Source of the DNA: Micrococcales bacterium UBA7469
Lineage (GTDB): Bacteria > Actinomycetota > Actinomycetes > Actinomycetales > Microbacteriaceae
Assembly (NCBI GenBank): GCA_002479805.1
Contig: DLPB01000031.1
Location: 142,040-184,776, forward strand
Reading direction: 5' to 3'
Length of the DNA stretch: 42,737 bases
The notes under the pieces are model-generated. The model saw only the letters and a program-made list of their open reading frames with translations, was not told the DNA's origin and searched no databases. How positions within the stretch are numbered: position 1 is the stretch's first letter; the number at the start of each line of letters is the position of its first letter. Below are positions 1 through 8,315 of this stretch, piece by piece. Made by a program: the position numbers and the translations under genes.

Positions 1-58
1 TCGAACCGATGACCCCCTGCTTGCAAAGCAGGTGCTCTACCAACTGAGCTAAGTCCCC
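1..58 (-). tRNA. tRNA-Ala (anticodon TGC), 3' end cut by window edge
   Basis: Read on the minus strand, the sequence begins GGGGACTTAGCTCAG, with a D-arm and an anticodon stem-loop CTGCTTTGCAAGCAG that shows anticodon TGC (Ala). It continues into the T-arm (GGTTCGA) and runs off the window at base 1, so the acceptor 3' strand is missing. It is followed 65 bp upstream by tRNA-Ile; an Ile-Ala pair near gyrA is common in Actinobacteria. Confidence 0.95.
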
Positions 59-123
59 GGAGTGATCCGGTTGGATCTTGGTGCATCCTACGTTGGAAGC
101 CGTCTCACTGGGGAGAAGCTTCC

Positions 124-200
124 TGGTGGGCCTAGGAGGACTTGAACCTCCGACCTCTTCATTATCAGTGAAGCGCTCTAACCACCTGAGCTATAGGCCC
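124..200 (-). tRNA. tRNA-Ile (anticodon GAT)
   Basis: On the minus strand the gene starts GGGCCTATAGCTCAG, has the anticodon loop CTGATAA (anticodon GAT, Ile) closed by CTTCA/TGAAG, a T-arm with GGTTCAAGTC, and a closing acceptor strand GGCCCA followed by an encoded CCA (bases 124-126). Length is 77 nt including CCA. All cloverleaf arms pair by eye. Confidence 0.95.
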
Positions 201-221
201 GTAGAACCCCTCAACTTTACT

Positions 222-254
222 AAAAAACGGCCAAGATGCAAAACCGAATTTTTT
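222..254 (-). terminator. possible terminator after the DUF3566 gene
   Basis: Just past the stop codon the minus strand reads A6, a CGG stem arm, a T/G-rich loop, then CCG and T6. The A-tract/U-tract pairing could extend the short stem, giving a weak intrinsic terminator for the gyrB-gyrA-DUF3566 unit. The GC core is only 3 bp and there is a 2-nt bulge, so this is tentative. Confidence 0.3.
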
Positions 255-654
255 AGTTGTTGGTGAAGGTGACCGAAACTCCGCCGACAATCTTGGAAAT
301 CAGGTTGAAAAGCACCGCCCAGATTGCCGAAAGCGCGGTCGTGAAGACGATGTTCAATAGCGAAATTGTGGTTGCGGTTCCAACCACATTTCCAAACGAG
401 AACTCGTTTTCTAGGCTAAATCCGCTGCCCTCACCGAAGATGCTGGAGAGAAGGCCTCCGACCGAGGAGAAGATTCCGGAGGAGGCAAGCACCGCCCACA
501 GCAGGATCGATCCCACGATGGTCGAGATTGCCAGCGCAATCGAAACCATAAAGCCAACCTTCACAGCCGACATCACTTCGATTGAGCGAAGCTTTAGCCT
601 GACTTGCTTCACCGGCTCCTTTGGAGCGCTACTCCGCTTGAACAGCTTCGCCAT
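253..654 (-). CDS. DUF3566 membrane protein (gyrA-associated)
   Basis: Small membrane protein of about 133 residues. A charged cytoplasmic N-terminus (about residues 1-30, Lys/Arg-rich) is followed by the conserved stretch VRLKLRSIEVMSAVKVGF, a long hydrophobic helix (about 35-60), a Gly/Ser-rich loop and a second hydrophobic helix (about 90-118). This two-helix pattern immediately downstream of gyrA is characteristic of the actinobacterial DUF3566 family; its function is not established. I chose the ATG at 654 because GGGAG lies about 8 nt upstream; a TTG five codons earlier (669) is the alternative. The start overlaps the gyrA 3' end by 26 bp, so translation is probably coupled. Confidence 0.85.
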   Translation of the reverse strand: MAKLFKRSSAPKEPVKQVRLKLRSIEVMSAVKVGFMVSIALAISTIVGSILLWAVLASSGIFSSVGGLLSSIFGEGSGFSLENEFSFGNVVGTATTISLLNIVFTTALSAIWAVLFNLISKIVGGVSVTFTNN

Positions 655-3142
655 CTGGCTCTCCCTCAACCTCTACCGAATCGTTGGTCTCTAGATTACG
701 CTCCGTGTTGCGCGCTAGCGACAATACCGAATCTGACTCCTCGAAGCGAGCGAATACCACACCCATGGTGTCGCGGCCCTTAGCAGGAACCTCGGCGGCA
801 TTGGTTCTGATTACCTTGCCGGAAGCAAGTACGACCAAAACCTCATCAGCCTCGTCGACGATCAGCGCGCCAACCAGGTCACCGCGCTTTTCGTCCAGCT
901 TGGCGACCTTGATTCCCAAACCACCGCGGTTCTGGATGCGGTACTGGTCAGCGCTGGTGCGCTTGGCGTAACCACCCTCGGTAACCACGAATACAAATCC
1001 TGCCTCACCGATTACGGTTGCGCTAAGTAGCTCATCGCCCTTTCTAAAGCTCATGCCCATCACACCTGAGGTGTCACGACCCATTGGCCTTAGCTGCTCA
1101 CTGGAAGCCGAGAATCTGATTGACATGCCCTTGCGAGAAACCAAAAGCAGGTCGTTCTCATCGCTAACCAGCATGGCGTTTACCAACTCATCGCCCTCGC
1201 GGAGCTTGATTGCGATGATGCCACCGGTTCTGGCGGTGTCGTAGGCCTCAAGTGCGGTCTTCTTTACCAAACCGGCACGGGTGGCGAGCACCAGATACGG
1301 CGCCTGCTGGTAGTCCTTGAGATCCAAGACCTCGACCACGCGCTCATCAGGCTGCAGTGCCAGCAGGTTGGCGACGTGCTGACCCTTGGCATCGCGACCA
1401 GATTCCTGGATCTCGTAAACCTTGGAGCGGAAGACGCGACCGGTGTTAGTGAAGAACATCAGCCAGTGGTGAGTGGTGGAAACAATGAAGTTTTGCACCA
1501 CATCGTCAGCACGCAGGCTGGCACCCTTTACGCCCTTGCCACCGCGGTGCTGGACGCGGTAGTTGTCGCTTCTGGTGCGCTTGATGTAGCCACCGGCGGT
1601 GAGGGTTACAACCATTTCCTCTTCCGGAATTAGGTCTTCAACCGAAACATCGCCATCGAAACCGAGCAAGATCTCCGAGCGACGCTCATCGCCGTAGCGG
1701 TTCACGATCTCATCTAGCTCCTCAGAGATGATCTGGCGCTGCACCGCCTCATCGGCGATGATGCGCTTGAACTCGGTGATCTGACGCTCTAGCTCGGCTG
1801 CCTCATCGATGATCTTCTGACGCTCTAGCGCTGCCAACTGGCGAAGCTGCATGTTCAGGATCGCCCTGGCCTGCAGTTCATCAATCGAAAGCAGCTTCAT
1901 CAAGCCTTCGCGAGCATCGTCGACGGTTGGGCTGCGACGAATAAGTGCGATTACCTCATCTAAGGCATCCAGTGCCTTGAGGTAACCGCGCAAAATGTGG
2001 GCGCGTTCCTCGGCCTTGCGCAGACGGAACTGAGTGCGGCGAACGATTACGTCTACCTGGTGTGCCACCCAGTTGGTGATGAAACCATCGATTGACAGGG
2101 TGCGTGGCACGCCATCGACCAGTGCCAACATGTTGGCACCGAAGTTTTCCTGCAGCTGGGTGTACTTGTAGAGGTTGTTTAGTACGACGCGGGCTACCGC
2201 GTCCTTCTTCAGCACAATTACCAAGCGCTGGCCGGTGCGACCGGAGGTCTCATCGCGGATATCCGCAATTCCAGTTAGCTTGCCTTCCTTGACTAGCTCC
2301 GCAATCTTGAGGGCTAGGTTGTCCGGGTTTACCTGGTATGGCAGCTCGGTTACCACCAAGCAGGTGCGGTTGTGAATCTCTTCGACATTGACCACTGCGC
2401 GCATGGTGATTGAACCACGACCGGTGCGGTAAGCGTCTTCAATGCCGCGACGACCAAGAATCTGAGCTCCGGTTGGGAAGTCAGGGCCCTTTACGACCTT
2501 GATTAGCTCTTCGATTAGCTCTTCGCCAACCACATTTGGGTTCTTCAGCACAAACTGCGCAGCCTGGGCGATTTCGCGCAGGTTGTGCGGTGGGATGTTG
2601 GTAGCCATACCAACGGCAATACCGATGGAGCCGTTCACCAACAGGTTTGGGAAACGGGAAGGCAAAATGGTTGGCTCTTGGGTCCTACCGTCGTAGTTGT
2701 CCTGGAAATCAACGGTTTCTTCGTCGATGTCGCGAACCATCTCCATCGCAAGCGGTGCCATCTTGCACTCGGTGTAACGCGGAGCAGCAGCTGGGTCATT
2801 ACCAGGAGATCCGAAGTTACCCTGGCCCGCTACCAGTGGGTAGCGCAGGTTCCAGTCCTGGACCAAACGCACCAGGGTGTCGTAAATAGCGCTGTCACCG
2901 TGCGGGTGAAACTGACCCATAACGTCACCGACAACGCGGGAGCACTTGGAGAACTGCTTGTCTGGGCGGTATCCACCGTCATACATTGCGTAAAGCACGC
3001 GACGGTGCACTGGCTTTAGACCGTCTCGCACGTCAGGAAGTGCGCGACCGACGATAACGCTCATTGCGTAGTCAAGGTAGCTACGCTGCATTTCGACCTG
3101 GAGGTCTACCTGCTCAATCTTGTCCATCTGGTTTTCAGTCAT
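629..3142 (-). CDS. gyrA: DNA gyrase subunit A
   Basis: Breakage-reunion subunit of DNA gyrase (GyrA2GyrB2), which introduces negative supercoils. The 837-residue length is normal. The N-terminal winged-helix/tower domain carries the catalytic tyrosine Y123 in the AAAPRYTE motif. The quinolone-pocket motif HPHGDSAIYD (79-88) keeps Ser84 and Asp88, the unmutated, drug-sensitive form. The C-terminal pinwheel domain contains the GyrA box (QHRGGKGVKG, about 535-545) needed for DNA wrapping, and a second degenerate blade motif (NRGGLGIKV). The C-terminal tail is acidic (about the last 30 residues). The gene lies 18 bp downstream of gyrB in the same direction. Confidence 0.98.
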   Translation of the reverse strand: MTENQMDKIEQVDLQVEMQRSYLDYAMSVIVGRALPDVRDGLKPVHRRVLYAMYDGGYRPDKQFSKCSRVVGDVMGQFHPHGDSAIYDTLVRLVQDWNLRYPLVAGQGNFGSPGNDPAAAPRYTECKMAPLAMEMVRDIDEETVDFQDNYDGRTQEPTILPSRFPNLLVNGSIGIAVGMATNIPPHNLREIAQAAQFVLKNPNVVGEELIEELIKVVKGPDFPTGAQILGRRGIEDAYRTGRGSITMRAVVNVEEIHNRTCLVVTELPYQVNPDNLALKIAELVKEGKLTGIADIRDETSGRTGQRLVIVLKKDAVARVVLNNLYKYTQLQENFGANMLALVDGVPRTLSIDGFITNWVAHQVDVIVRRTQFRLRKAEERAHILRGYLKALDALDEVIALIRRSPTVDDAREGLMKLLSIDELQARAILNMQLRQLAALERQKIIDEAAELERQITEFKRIIADEAVQRQIISEELDEIVNRYGDERRSEILLGFDGDVSVEDLIPEEEMVVTLTAGGYIKRTRSDNYRVQHRGGKGVKGASLRADDVVQNFIVSTTHHWLMFFTNTGRVFRSKVYEIQESGRDAKGQHVANLLALQPDERVVEVLDLKDYQQAPYLVLATRAGLVKKTALEAYDTARTGGIIAIKLREGDELVNAMLVSDENDLLLVSRKGMSIRFSASSEQLRPMGRDTSGVMGMSFRKGDELLSATVIGEAGFVFVVTEGGYAKRTSADQYRIQNRGGLGIKVAKLDEKRGDLVGALIVDEADEVLVVLASGKVIRTNAAEVPAKGRDTMGVVFARFEESDSVLSLARNTERNLETNDSVEVEGEPDGEAVQAE

Positions 3143-3160
3143 TTTTCTTTACCTCTAGTC

Positions 3161-5098
3161 CTAAATGTCCAAGAAGCGAACGTCTTTAGCGTTGCGCTGG
3201 ATGAAGTTACGGCGGGATTCCACATCTTCGCCCATCAGGGTGCTAAACACCTCGTCGGCTAGTGCGGCATCATCGAGGGTCACCTGAAGCAAGGTTCTGG
3301 TGGCAGGGTTCATGGTGGTGTCCCAAAGCTCGTCGTAGTCCATCTCACCCAGACCCTTGTAGCGTTGAATCGCGTTTTCCTTCGGGATCTTCTTGCCCTC
3401 GGCGGCACCGGCTGCCAGTCGAGCATCGCGCTCGGCATCGGAGAAGACGTATTCGTGCTCGGCGTTAGACCACTTGATGCGGAACAGCGGTGGCTGAGCC
3501 ATGTAAACGTAACCGTGCTCGATCAGCGGTCGCATGTAGCGGAACAGCAGGGTCAAAAGCAGGGTTCTAATGTGCTGGCCATCAACATCGGCGTCGGCCA
3601 TCAAGATGCACTTGTGGTAGCGGATCTTCGAAACATCGAAGTCCTCGCCGATTCCGGTACCAAATGCGGTGATTAGGGCCTGGACCTCGGTATTGGCAAG
3701 TGCTCTGTCGAGTCTCGCCTTCTCGACGTTCAGGATCTTTCCGCGCAGCGGCAAAATCGCCTGGGTTTCGGGGTCGCGACCGCGAACCGCGGAACCACCT
3801 GCCGAGTCACCCTCCACGATGTAGATCTCGGAAACTTCTGGGTTTCTGGAGGAGCAGTCACGCAGCTTTCCAGGCATACCGCCGGATTCCAATAGACCCT
3901 TACGGCGGGTCGCTTCGCGGGCTTTTCTCGCCGCTAGGCGAGCGCTGGCAGCTTGAATAGCCTTGCGAACTACCTCTTTGGCAGCATTTGGGTTTCTTTC
4001 AAACCAGTCGCCCAGCTGATCGCTCACCACGCGCTGCACGAAGGCCTTGGCCTCGGTGTTACCCAGCTTGGTCTTGGTCTGACCTTCAAACTGTGGTTCG
4101 GTTAGCTTTACCGAGATGACAGCGGTTAGACCTTCGCGGACGTCGTCACCGGTTAGGTTCTCGTCCTTTTCCTTCAGCAGGTTCTTTTCGCGAGCGTACT
4201 TGTTCAGTAGCGAGGTAAGCGCGGTGCGGAAACCTTCTTCATGGGTACCACCCTCATGGGTGTTGATGGTGTTGGCGTAGGTGTGGACGCCCTCGTTGTA
4301 GCCGGTGGTCCACTGCATGGCGATTTCGACCGACATGTTCTTTTCTTCGGTCTCGGTTTCGATCGAGATGATCTCCTCGTGCACCACCTCTACCTTCTTG
4401 GCGGAGTTTAGGTACTCGACATAGTCGCTGAGGCCACGCTCGTAGTGGTAGGTGTCGTTTTGACCATCGCGCTCATCTTTTAGCGAGATGCGCAGTCCCT
4501 TGTTCAAGAAACACATCTGCTGGAAGCGCTGGCGCAAAGTCTCGTAGTCAAAGACCACAGTTTCAAAGATCTCTGGGCTCGGAACAAACTCAATCGTGGT
4601 TCCGGTGCGGTCGGTAGCCTCACCCTTGGCTAGCGGTGCATCTGGCACACCGATGGTGTAGCTCTGACGCCAAATAAAGCCCTCGCGGTGCACCTCGACG
4701 TGTAGACGAGTAGATAGCGCGTTTACTACCGATGCACCCACACCGTGTAGACCACCGGAGACTGCATATCCGCCGCCGCCGAACTTTCCACCGGCGTGTA
4801 GCACGGTGAGCACAACCTCAACCGCCGGCTTCTTCTCAACCGGGTGCATGTCGACCGGAATACCGCGGCCGTTGTCGGTCACCTTGATGTGACCGTCTTT
4901 GGTGATTATTACCTCGATGGTGTCGCAATAGCCTGCGAGCGCTTCATCTACAGAGTTATCAACGATTTCATAGACCAGGTGGTGCAAGCCTCTAGGACCG
5001 GTAGAACCGATATACATTCCTGGGCGTTTGCGAACTGCCTCAAGTCCCTCTAGGACCTGGATCGCACCGGCGTCATAATTTGGTTTTGTTTCCGACAT
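3161..5098 (-). CDS. gyrB: DNA gyrase subunit B
   Basis: ATPase subunit of DNA gyrase, 645 residues. The GHKL ATP-binding fold starts at residue 12, with the Bergerat Asn in EIVDNSVDEALAG (about 44-57). The transducer domain follows, then the TOPRIM domain with catalytic Glu429 in EGDSAGGSA and the metal-binding DADVD triad (502-506). The C-terminus has QRYKGLGEMDYDELWDTTM, the usual GyrA-contact tail. It lacks the long insertion seen in E. coli GyrB, as is normal for actinobacteria. It starts at an ATG and probably heads the gyrB-gyrA-DUF3566 operon. Confidence 0.98.
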   Translation of the reverse strand: MSETKPNYDAGAIQVLEGLEAVRKRPGMYIGSTGPRGLHHLVYEIVDNSVDEALAGYCDTIEVIITKDGHIKVTDNGRGIPVDMHPVEKKPAVEVVLTVLHAGGKFGGGGYAVSGGLHGVGASVVNALSTRLHVEVHREGFIWRQSYTIGVPDAPLAKGEATDRTGTTIEFVPSPEIFETVVFDYETLRQRFQQMCFLNKGLRISLKDERDGQNDTYHYERGLSDYVEYLNSAKKVEVVHEEIISIETETEEKNMSVEIAMQWTTGYNEGVHTYANTINTHEGGTHEEGFRTALTSLLNKYAREKNLLKEKDENLTGDDVREGLTAVISVKLTEPQFEGQTKTKLGNTEAKAFVQRVVSDQLGDWFERNPNAAKEVVRKAIQAASARLAARKAREATRRKGLLESGGMPGKLRDCSSRNPEVSEIYIVEGDSAGGSAVRGRDPETQAILPLRGKILNVEKARLDRALANTEVQALITAFGTGIGEDFDVSKIRYHKCILMADADVDGQHIRTLLLTLLFRYMRPLIEHGYVYMAQPPLFRIKWSNAEHEYVFSDAERDARLAAGAAEGKKIPKENAIQRYKGLGEMDYDELWDTTMNPATRTLLQVTLDDAALADEVFSTLMGEDVESRRNFIQRNAKDVRFLDI

Positions 5099-5133
5099 AT
5101 TCAGTTACTTCCTCTTGAGTTAGTACCTATGAA

Positions 5134-5149
5134 CTGCGGACCTGCGGAC
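5134..5149. repeat. 8-bp tandem repeat in the gyrB 5' leader
   Basis: CTGCGGAC occurs twice in direct tandem in the 121-bp gap between gyrB and dciA. It lies in the presumed untranslated leader of gyrB. No function can be assigned. Confidence 0.6.
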
Positions 5150-5192
5150 CGACTTAAATTCGGGTGAGCTAACCCCTAGATTCTACCTTTAG

Positions 5193-5209
5193 GCCCAGAC
5201 AAAAGCTGG
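5193..5209 (-). other. small hairpin downstream of dciA
   Basis: CCCAG and CTGGG, separated by 7 nt, can form a 5-bp stem just after the dciA stop codon. There is no U-tract after it on the minus strand, so it is at best a weak terminator or an mRNA-end structure. A minus-strand -10-like TAGAAT (5180-5185) nearby may serve gyrB. Confidence 0.25.
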
Positions 5210-5219
5210 GATATGCGCT

Positions 5220-5708
5220 TTAGCCGTATGTGTCGCGAGGACCTCTGCCAGGCACCGATCTGGGCCCCTTTTTCCAACTCGGTGCGGTGGGTCCAATAAA
5301 TCGAATTTCACTCACCACGACATCGGGATGTTGAGTGCGGATTTTCTCCAAGATTTGTGATTCCAACAGCCGCAACTGCGTGGCCCAGGCGGTGGATCGA
5401 CAGCGCACCGACAGCACTTCGTTTTTTAGTTCTTCCGGGTAGGAGGCTTCAGCGCTGTCGGCCCCAACCACCTTTTCCCACTCGGTAAATAGCGCGGCTT
5501 GGGCCAATTGACTGGTCCAGTTAAATTCTCCAAAGAGCTGCTCCAGTGATGCACTGGCCTTTACCGGATCGCGGCCGGCGTCAAAGGGTTGCGATCCACG
5601 CTTTTGATTGGCTTCGCGACGCTTCTGGTCGCGAGACTTAATTCCGGTTGTGCCAAGCAGATACTGCTTAAAAAAGTTATCGATTACCTCGAAATTCAAC
5701 TTAGCCAA
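5220..5708 (-). CDS. dciA: DciA-type DUF721 protein (probable replicative helicase loader)
   Basis: The 162-residue protein has a charged N-terminal extension (DQKRREANQKRGSQPF, about 27-42) and a C-terminal DUF721 core (about 52-150) with FTEWEKVVGADSAEASYPEEL and the typical VRCRSTAWATQLRLLESQIL segment. DUF721/DciA is the ancestral loader of DnaB in bacteria that lack DnaC/DnaI, and the recF-dciA-gyrB position is standard in Actinobacteria. The start used is a TTG overlapping the recF stop by 8 nt; no ATG lies nearby and the ribosome-binding site is poor, so coupling to recF is likely. Another TTG is three codons downstream. Confidence 0.85.
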   Translation of the reverse strand: MAKLNFEVIDNFFKQYLLGTTGIKSRDQKRREANQKRGSQPFDAGRDPVKASASLEQLFGEFNWTSQLAQAALFTEWEKVVGADSAEASYPEELKNEVLSVRCRSTAWATQLRLLESQILEKIRTQHPDVVVSEIRFIGPTAPSWKKGPRSVPGRGPRDTYG

Positions 5709-6840
5709 CTACCTCACCCCCCGAGATCTCAAGCCGCTTGGCAACATTTAGGTTTGGTACCGCTTCCACGTCGGCAGATGTAATCAAAACCTGTTCGTTC
5801 CCGATTACGAATTCCACCAGCCGCTGCCTACGACCGGCGTCCAAAACCGCAAAGACATCATCCAGAATCAAAACCGGGTCGCCAGATTGCGAATCGGCCC
5901 TTAGCAATTCCGCCATCGCAAGCTTTAGACCCAGTGCCAAAGACCAGGCTTCGCCTTGAGATGCGTGATTTCTAGCCAAAAGGCCGGATTTCAAGATGCT
6001 GAGCTCGTCGCGGTGCGGGCCCACAAGGCTGACCCCGCGTTCTAATTCTCGGGGTCTTAGTTGCTGCAGTCGCTGGTAGAAGGCATCGCTGATTTCCTGT
6101 TTGTCCCAGCTGGTTAGCGGTGTGAAATCCTCTTCCTCTTCACCGCCGGCCACAGAGGTGCGAAGGATTAGATCAATGGATTCTGGCTTGCCACTTAGCT
6201 GGTGATAAAAATCCTTGAGGAGCGGAAAAATTTTTGAGATTAGCTCCTGGCGCTGATAAATCAACTCGCTGCCCAGCGAAACCAGTTGGTCATCCCAAAT
6301 GTCTAAGGTGGTCAGATCTGGGTTTGAAACCAGCCGGGCAGATTTCAAAAGCGCCGCTTTTTGCTTGAGTACCCGGTCATAGTCGGCCTTTACTCCAGCT
6401 AGACGTGGCTTTAGTTGAATCATTGATTCGTCTAAAAACCGGCGGCGATCCTGGGGATCTCTTCGAACTAAGTCCAAATCTTCTGGGGCAAAAACCACAA
6501 CCTTTGAAACGCCAACCAAATCTGAGGTTCGCTTGACCTGATGGGCGTTCAAAAAGTAGCGATTTGGCTTATCTCTGTTGAGTTCGGCAGCAACGGTAAT
6601 CTCGCGGGAATCGTGTTTAGCCTTCAGGGATAGCTGTGAACTTTGTTGCTCGGAGTGAATTAGCGCCCCGTAACCGGTGACTCGGTGGGATTCGAGAGCC
6701 GATAAATAAACGCAAGCTTCGACCAAATTTGTCTTGCCGGCCCCGTTTTCACCAATTAGAAGGTTTATCCCAGGCTCAAAATTCAGCGCTAGTTGTCGAT
6801 AATTTCGAAAATTCTCTAGCTGCAACGAGGAAATCCACAC
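5701..6840 (-). CDS. recF: DNA replication/repair protein RecF
   Basis: SMC-like ATPase that helps load RecA at gaps through RecFOR. The 379-residue protein begins LQLENFRNY, the RecF N-terminal signature, and has a Walker A GENGAGKT at 30-37, the ABC-type signature region SQGEAWSLALGLKLA and Walker B VLILDDVFAVLD near the C-terminus. It starts at GTG with AGGTGATC about 8 nt upstream. It is 18 bp downstream of dnaN and overlaps dciA, as expected for a dnaN-recF-dciA unit. Confidence 0.96.
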   Translation of the reverse strand: MWISSLQLENFRNYRQLALNFEPGINLLIGENGAGKTNLVEACVYLSALESHRVTGYGALIHSEQQSSQLSLKAKHDSREITVAAELNRDKPNRYFLNAHQVKRTSDLVGVSKVVVFAPEDLDLVRRDPQDRRRFLDESMIQLKPRLAGVKADYDRVLKQKAALLKSARLVSNPDLTTLDIWDDQLVSLGSELIYQRQELISKIFPLLKDFYHQLSGKPESIDLILRTSVAGGEEEEDFTPLTSWDKQEISDAFYQRLQQLRPRELERGVSLVGPHRDELSILKSGLLARNHASQGEAWSLALGLKLAMAELLRADSQSGDPVLILDDVFAVLDAGRRQRLVEFVIGNEQVLITSADVEAVPNLNVAKRLEISGGEVVG

Positions 6841-6858
6841 CCTGGATCACCTAGGGGC

Positions 6859-7989
6859 TTAGGAAACCAGGAGGTTTGGCTGCAATAGGTACTTGAAATC
6901 GGAGTTCGCTTGCTTGGAATCCGCTGCCGAAAGTAGCACCGGCCCTGGCTTATTTGGATTTGAAGGGTTTGTTGTGAAGCCCACCCGGACATTTTCGTTT
7001 TCAATACCGTTTAGCGCATCAGAAAGGAACTGTGGTCGAAGCGAAACGATGGTTTCCTCACCGGTTAGTGAGCAGGCCACTTGCTCGCTAGCTTCGGCAA
7101 CGTCACTACCAATCGATTCAAGAATCGCCTCGCTAGAGGTGAATCTATAGCGAAGTGGCTTTTCGCGGTCCACAACCAAAGCCACACGCTTAGTTGCATC
7201 TAGTAAGTCGTGGGTATTCATAACCGCAAAGTTTGTGATTTCACTTGGGAAAAGCTGCAGCACCGGTGGGTACTTACCCTTGATGGTCGCGGTTGAGACC
7301 GACTTGTTGCCAGCCGAGAAACCGACCACTTCCTTCTCTCCTTCGCCAAAGGCGATCGACAAATCGCCATCGTGCGAGAAGGTTTTTGCAATTTCTTGGA
7401 GAACTCGGGCTGGAATTAGCAGTTCTTTTTCAACAGCCTTTCCACTCCATGGCAGGTTCTTCACTGCAACTCGGAAGCGATCGGTGGCGACCATTGTCAA
7501 ATCTTTTGCGGATGCGGTGATCATCACTGCGGTAAGGACCGGAGTCACCTCTTCTCTGGAAGCAGCAACGGCAACCTGAGAAACAGCGTGTGCGAAATCG
7601 CTTGCAACAACGGATCCAGTTGCAGCAGGCATGGCTGGAATCTCTGGGTAGTCCGAGAAAGACATTGAGGACAGTGTGAACTTGCTGGATGCGCTGGTTA
7701 GTTGAAGTCTTGAGTCTTGTAGCGCCAATGAAACTGTTTGGCCTGGGAGCTTAGAAACAATTTCGGCGAGCAGTCGGCCTTGAACTAGAACCTTCCCGGG
7801 TGCGTCAACGGCTGCAGCAATGCTTACCTTTGCAGAAACCTCATAGTCAAAAATGCTAAGAACGACCTCATTGGTACCCGCGGTGATCATCACACCAGAT
7901 AGTTGAGGTAGCTGAGGCTTTGGAGACATCAGTCTTACAACGAAGGAGATTGCTTCGCCAAGTACTTCGCGATCTGCCTGAAATTTCAT
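6859..7989 (-). CDS. dnaN: DNA polymerase III beta sliding clamp
   Basis: Processivity clamp of the replicase; 376 residues forming three clamp domains of about 120 residues each. The N-terminus MKFQADREVLGEAISFVVRLM and the internal LPQLSGVMI and DRFRVAVKNLPW segments are typical of DnaN. The ATG is preceded by AGAGGAT at good spacing. The gene is transcribed away from oriC and followed by recF. Confidence 0.97.
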   Translation of the reverse strand: MKFQADREVLGEAISFVVRLMSPKPQLPQLSGVMITAGTNEVVLSIFDYEVSAKVSIAAAVDAPGKVLVQGRLLAEIVSKLPGQTVSLALQDSRLQLTSASSKFTLSSMSFSDYPEIPAMPAATGSVVASDFAHAVSQVAVAASREEVTPVLTAVMITASAKDLTMVATDRFRVAVKNLPWSGKAVEKELLIPARVLQEIAKTFSHDGDLSIAFGEGEKEVVGFSAGNKSVSTATIKGKYPPVLQLFPSEITNFAVMNTHDLLDATKRVALVVDREKPLRYRFTSSEAILESIGSDVAEASEQVACSLTGEETIVSLRPQFLSDALNGIENENVRVGFTTNPSNPNKPGPVLLSAADSKQANSDFKYLLQPNLLVS

Positions 7990-8315
7990 GTTCTTATCCT
8001 CTTTGTTGAGTTTTATCTTGTCACAACTGGGGCGAATCCCAAACCAGGATGCTCTTGGCTAATAAACCCAAATCTTTAATTTCTTTTATTCTCAATAACA
8101 ACATCTGTTGAAACTGTTGATAACTCGTCAAATCTCTGTAATTACAAAGAAACTACAACGGTGTAACTTGTTTACACAGGTGTGGATAACTCTGTGGATA
8201 ACTCATCGGCTTGTTAGTAATTAATTTGGCTTTTGTATTTCTATGGATCTAATTCACAGTATTTCGGTAGTTACCCACATTTATTGGGTCAAGTTATCCA
8301 CAGCTTTTTTGAAAA
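7990..8315. other. oriC: probable oriC (dnaA-dnaN intergenic region) with DnaA boxes
   Basis: This 326-bp gap between dnaA and dnaN is the usual actinobacterial origin position. Perfect DnaA boxes are TTATCCACA at 8294-8302 (plus strand) and its complement TGTGGATAA at 8181-8189 and 8193-8201, the last two 12 bp apart. Weaker boxes are TGTTGATAA (8115-8123) and TTACCCACA (8271-8279). The segment at about 8058-8160 is clearly AT-rich and could be the unwinding element. Location by gene context is firm; exact origin boundaries are not shown. Confidence 0.85.

Noticed and set aside
2585..3019. 144-codon plus-strand frame inside gyrA
   Set aside because: Antisense to the catalytic core of GyrA; no family resemblance.
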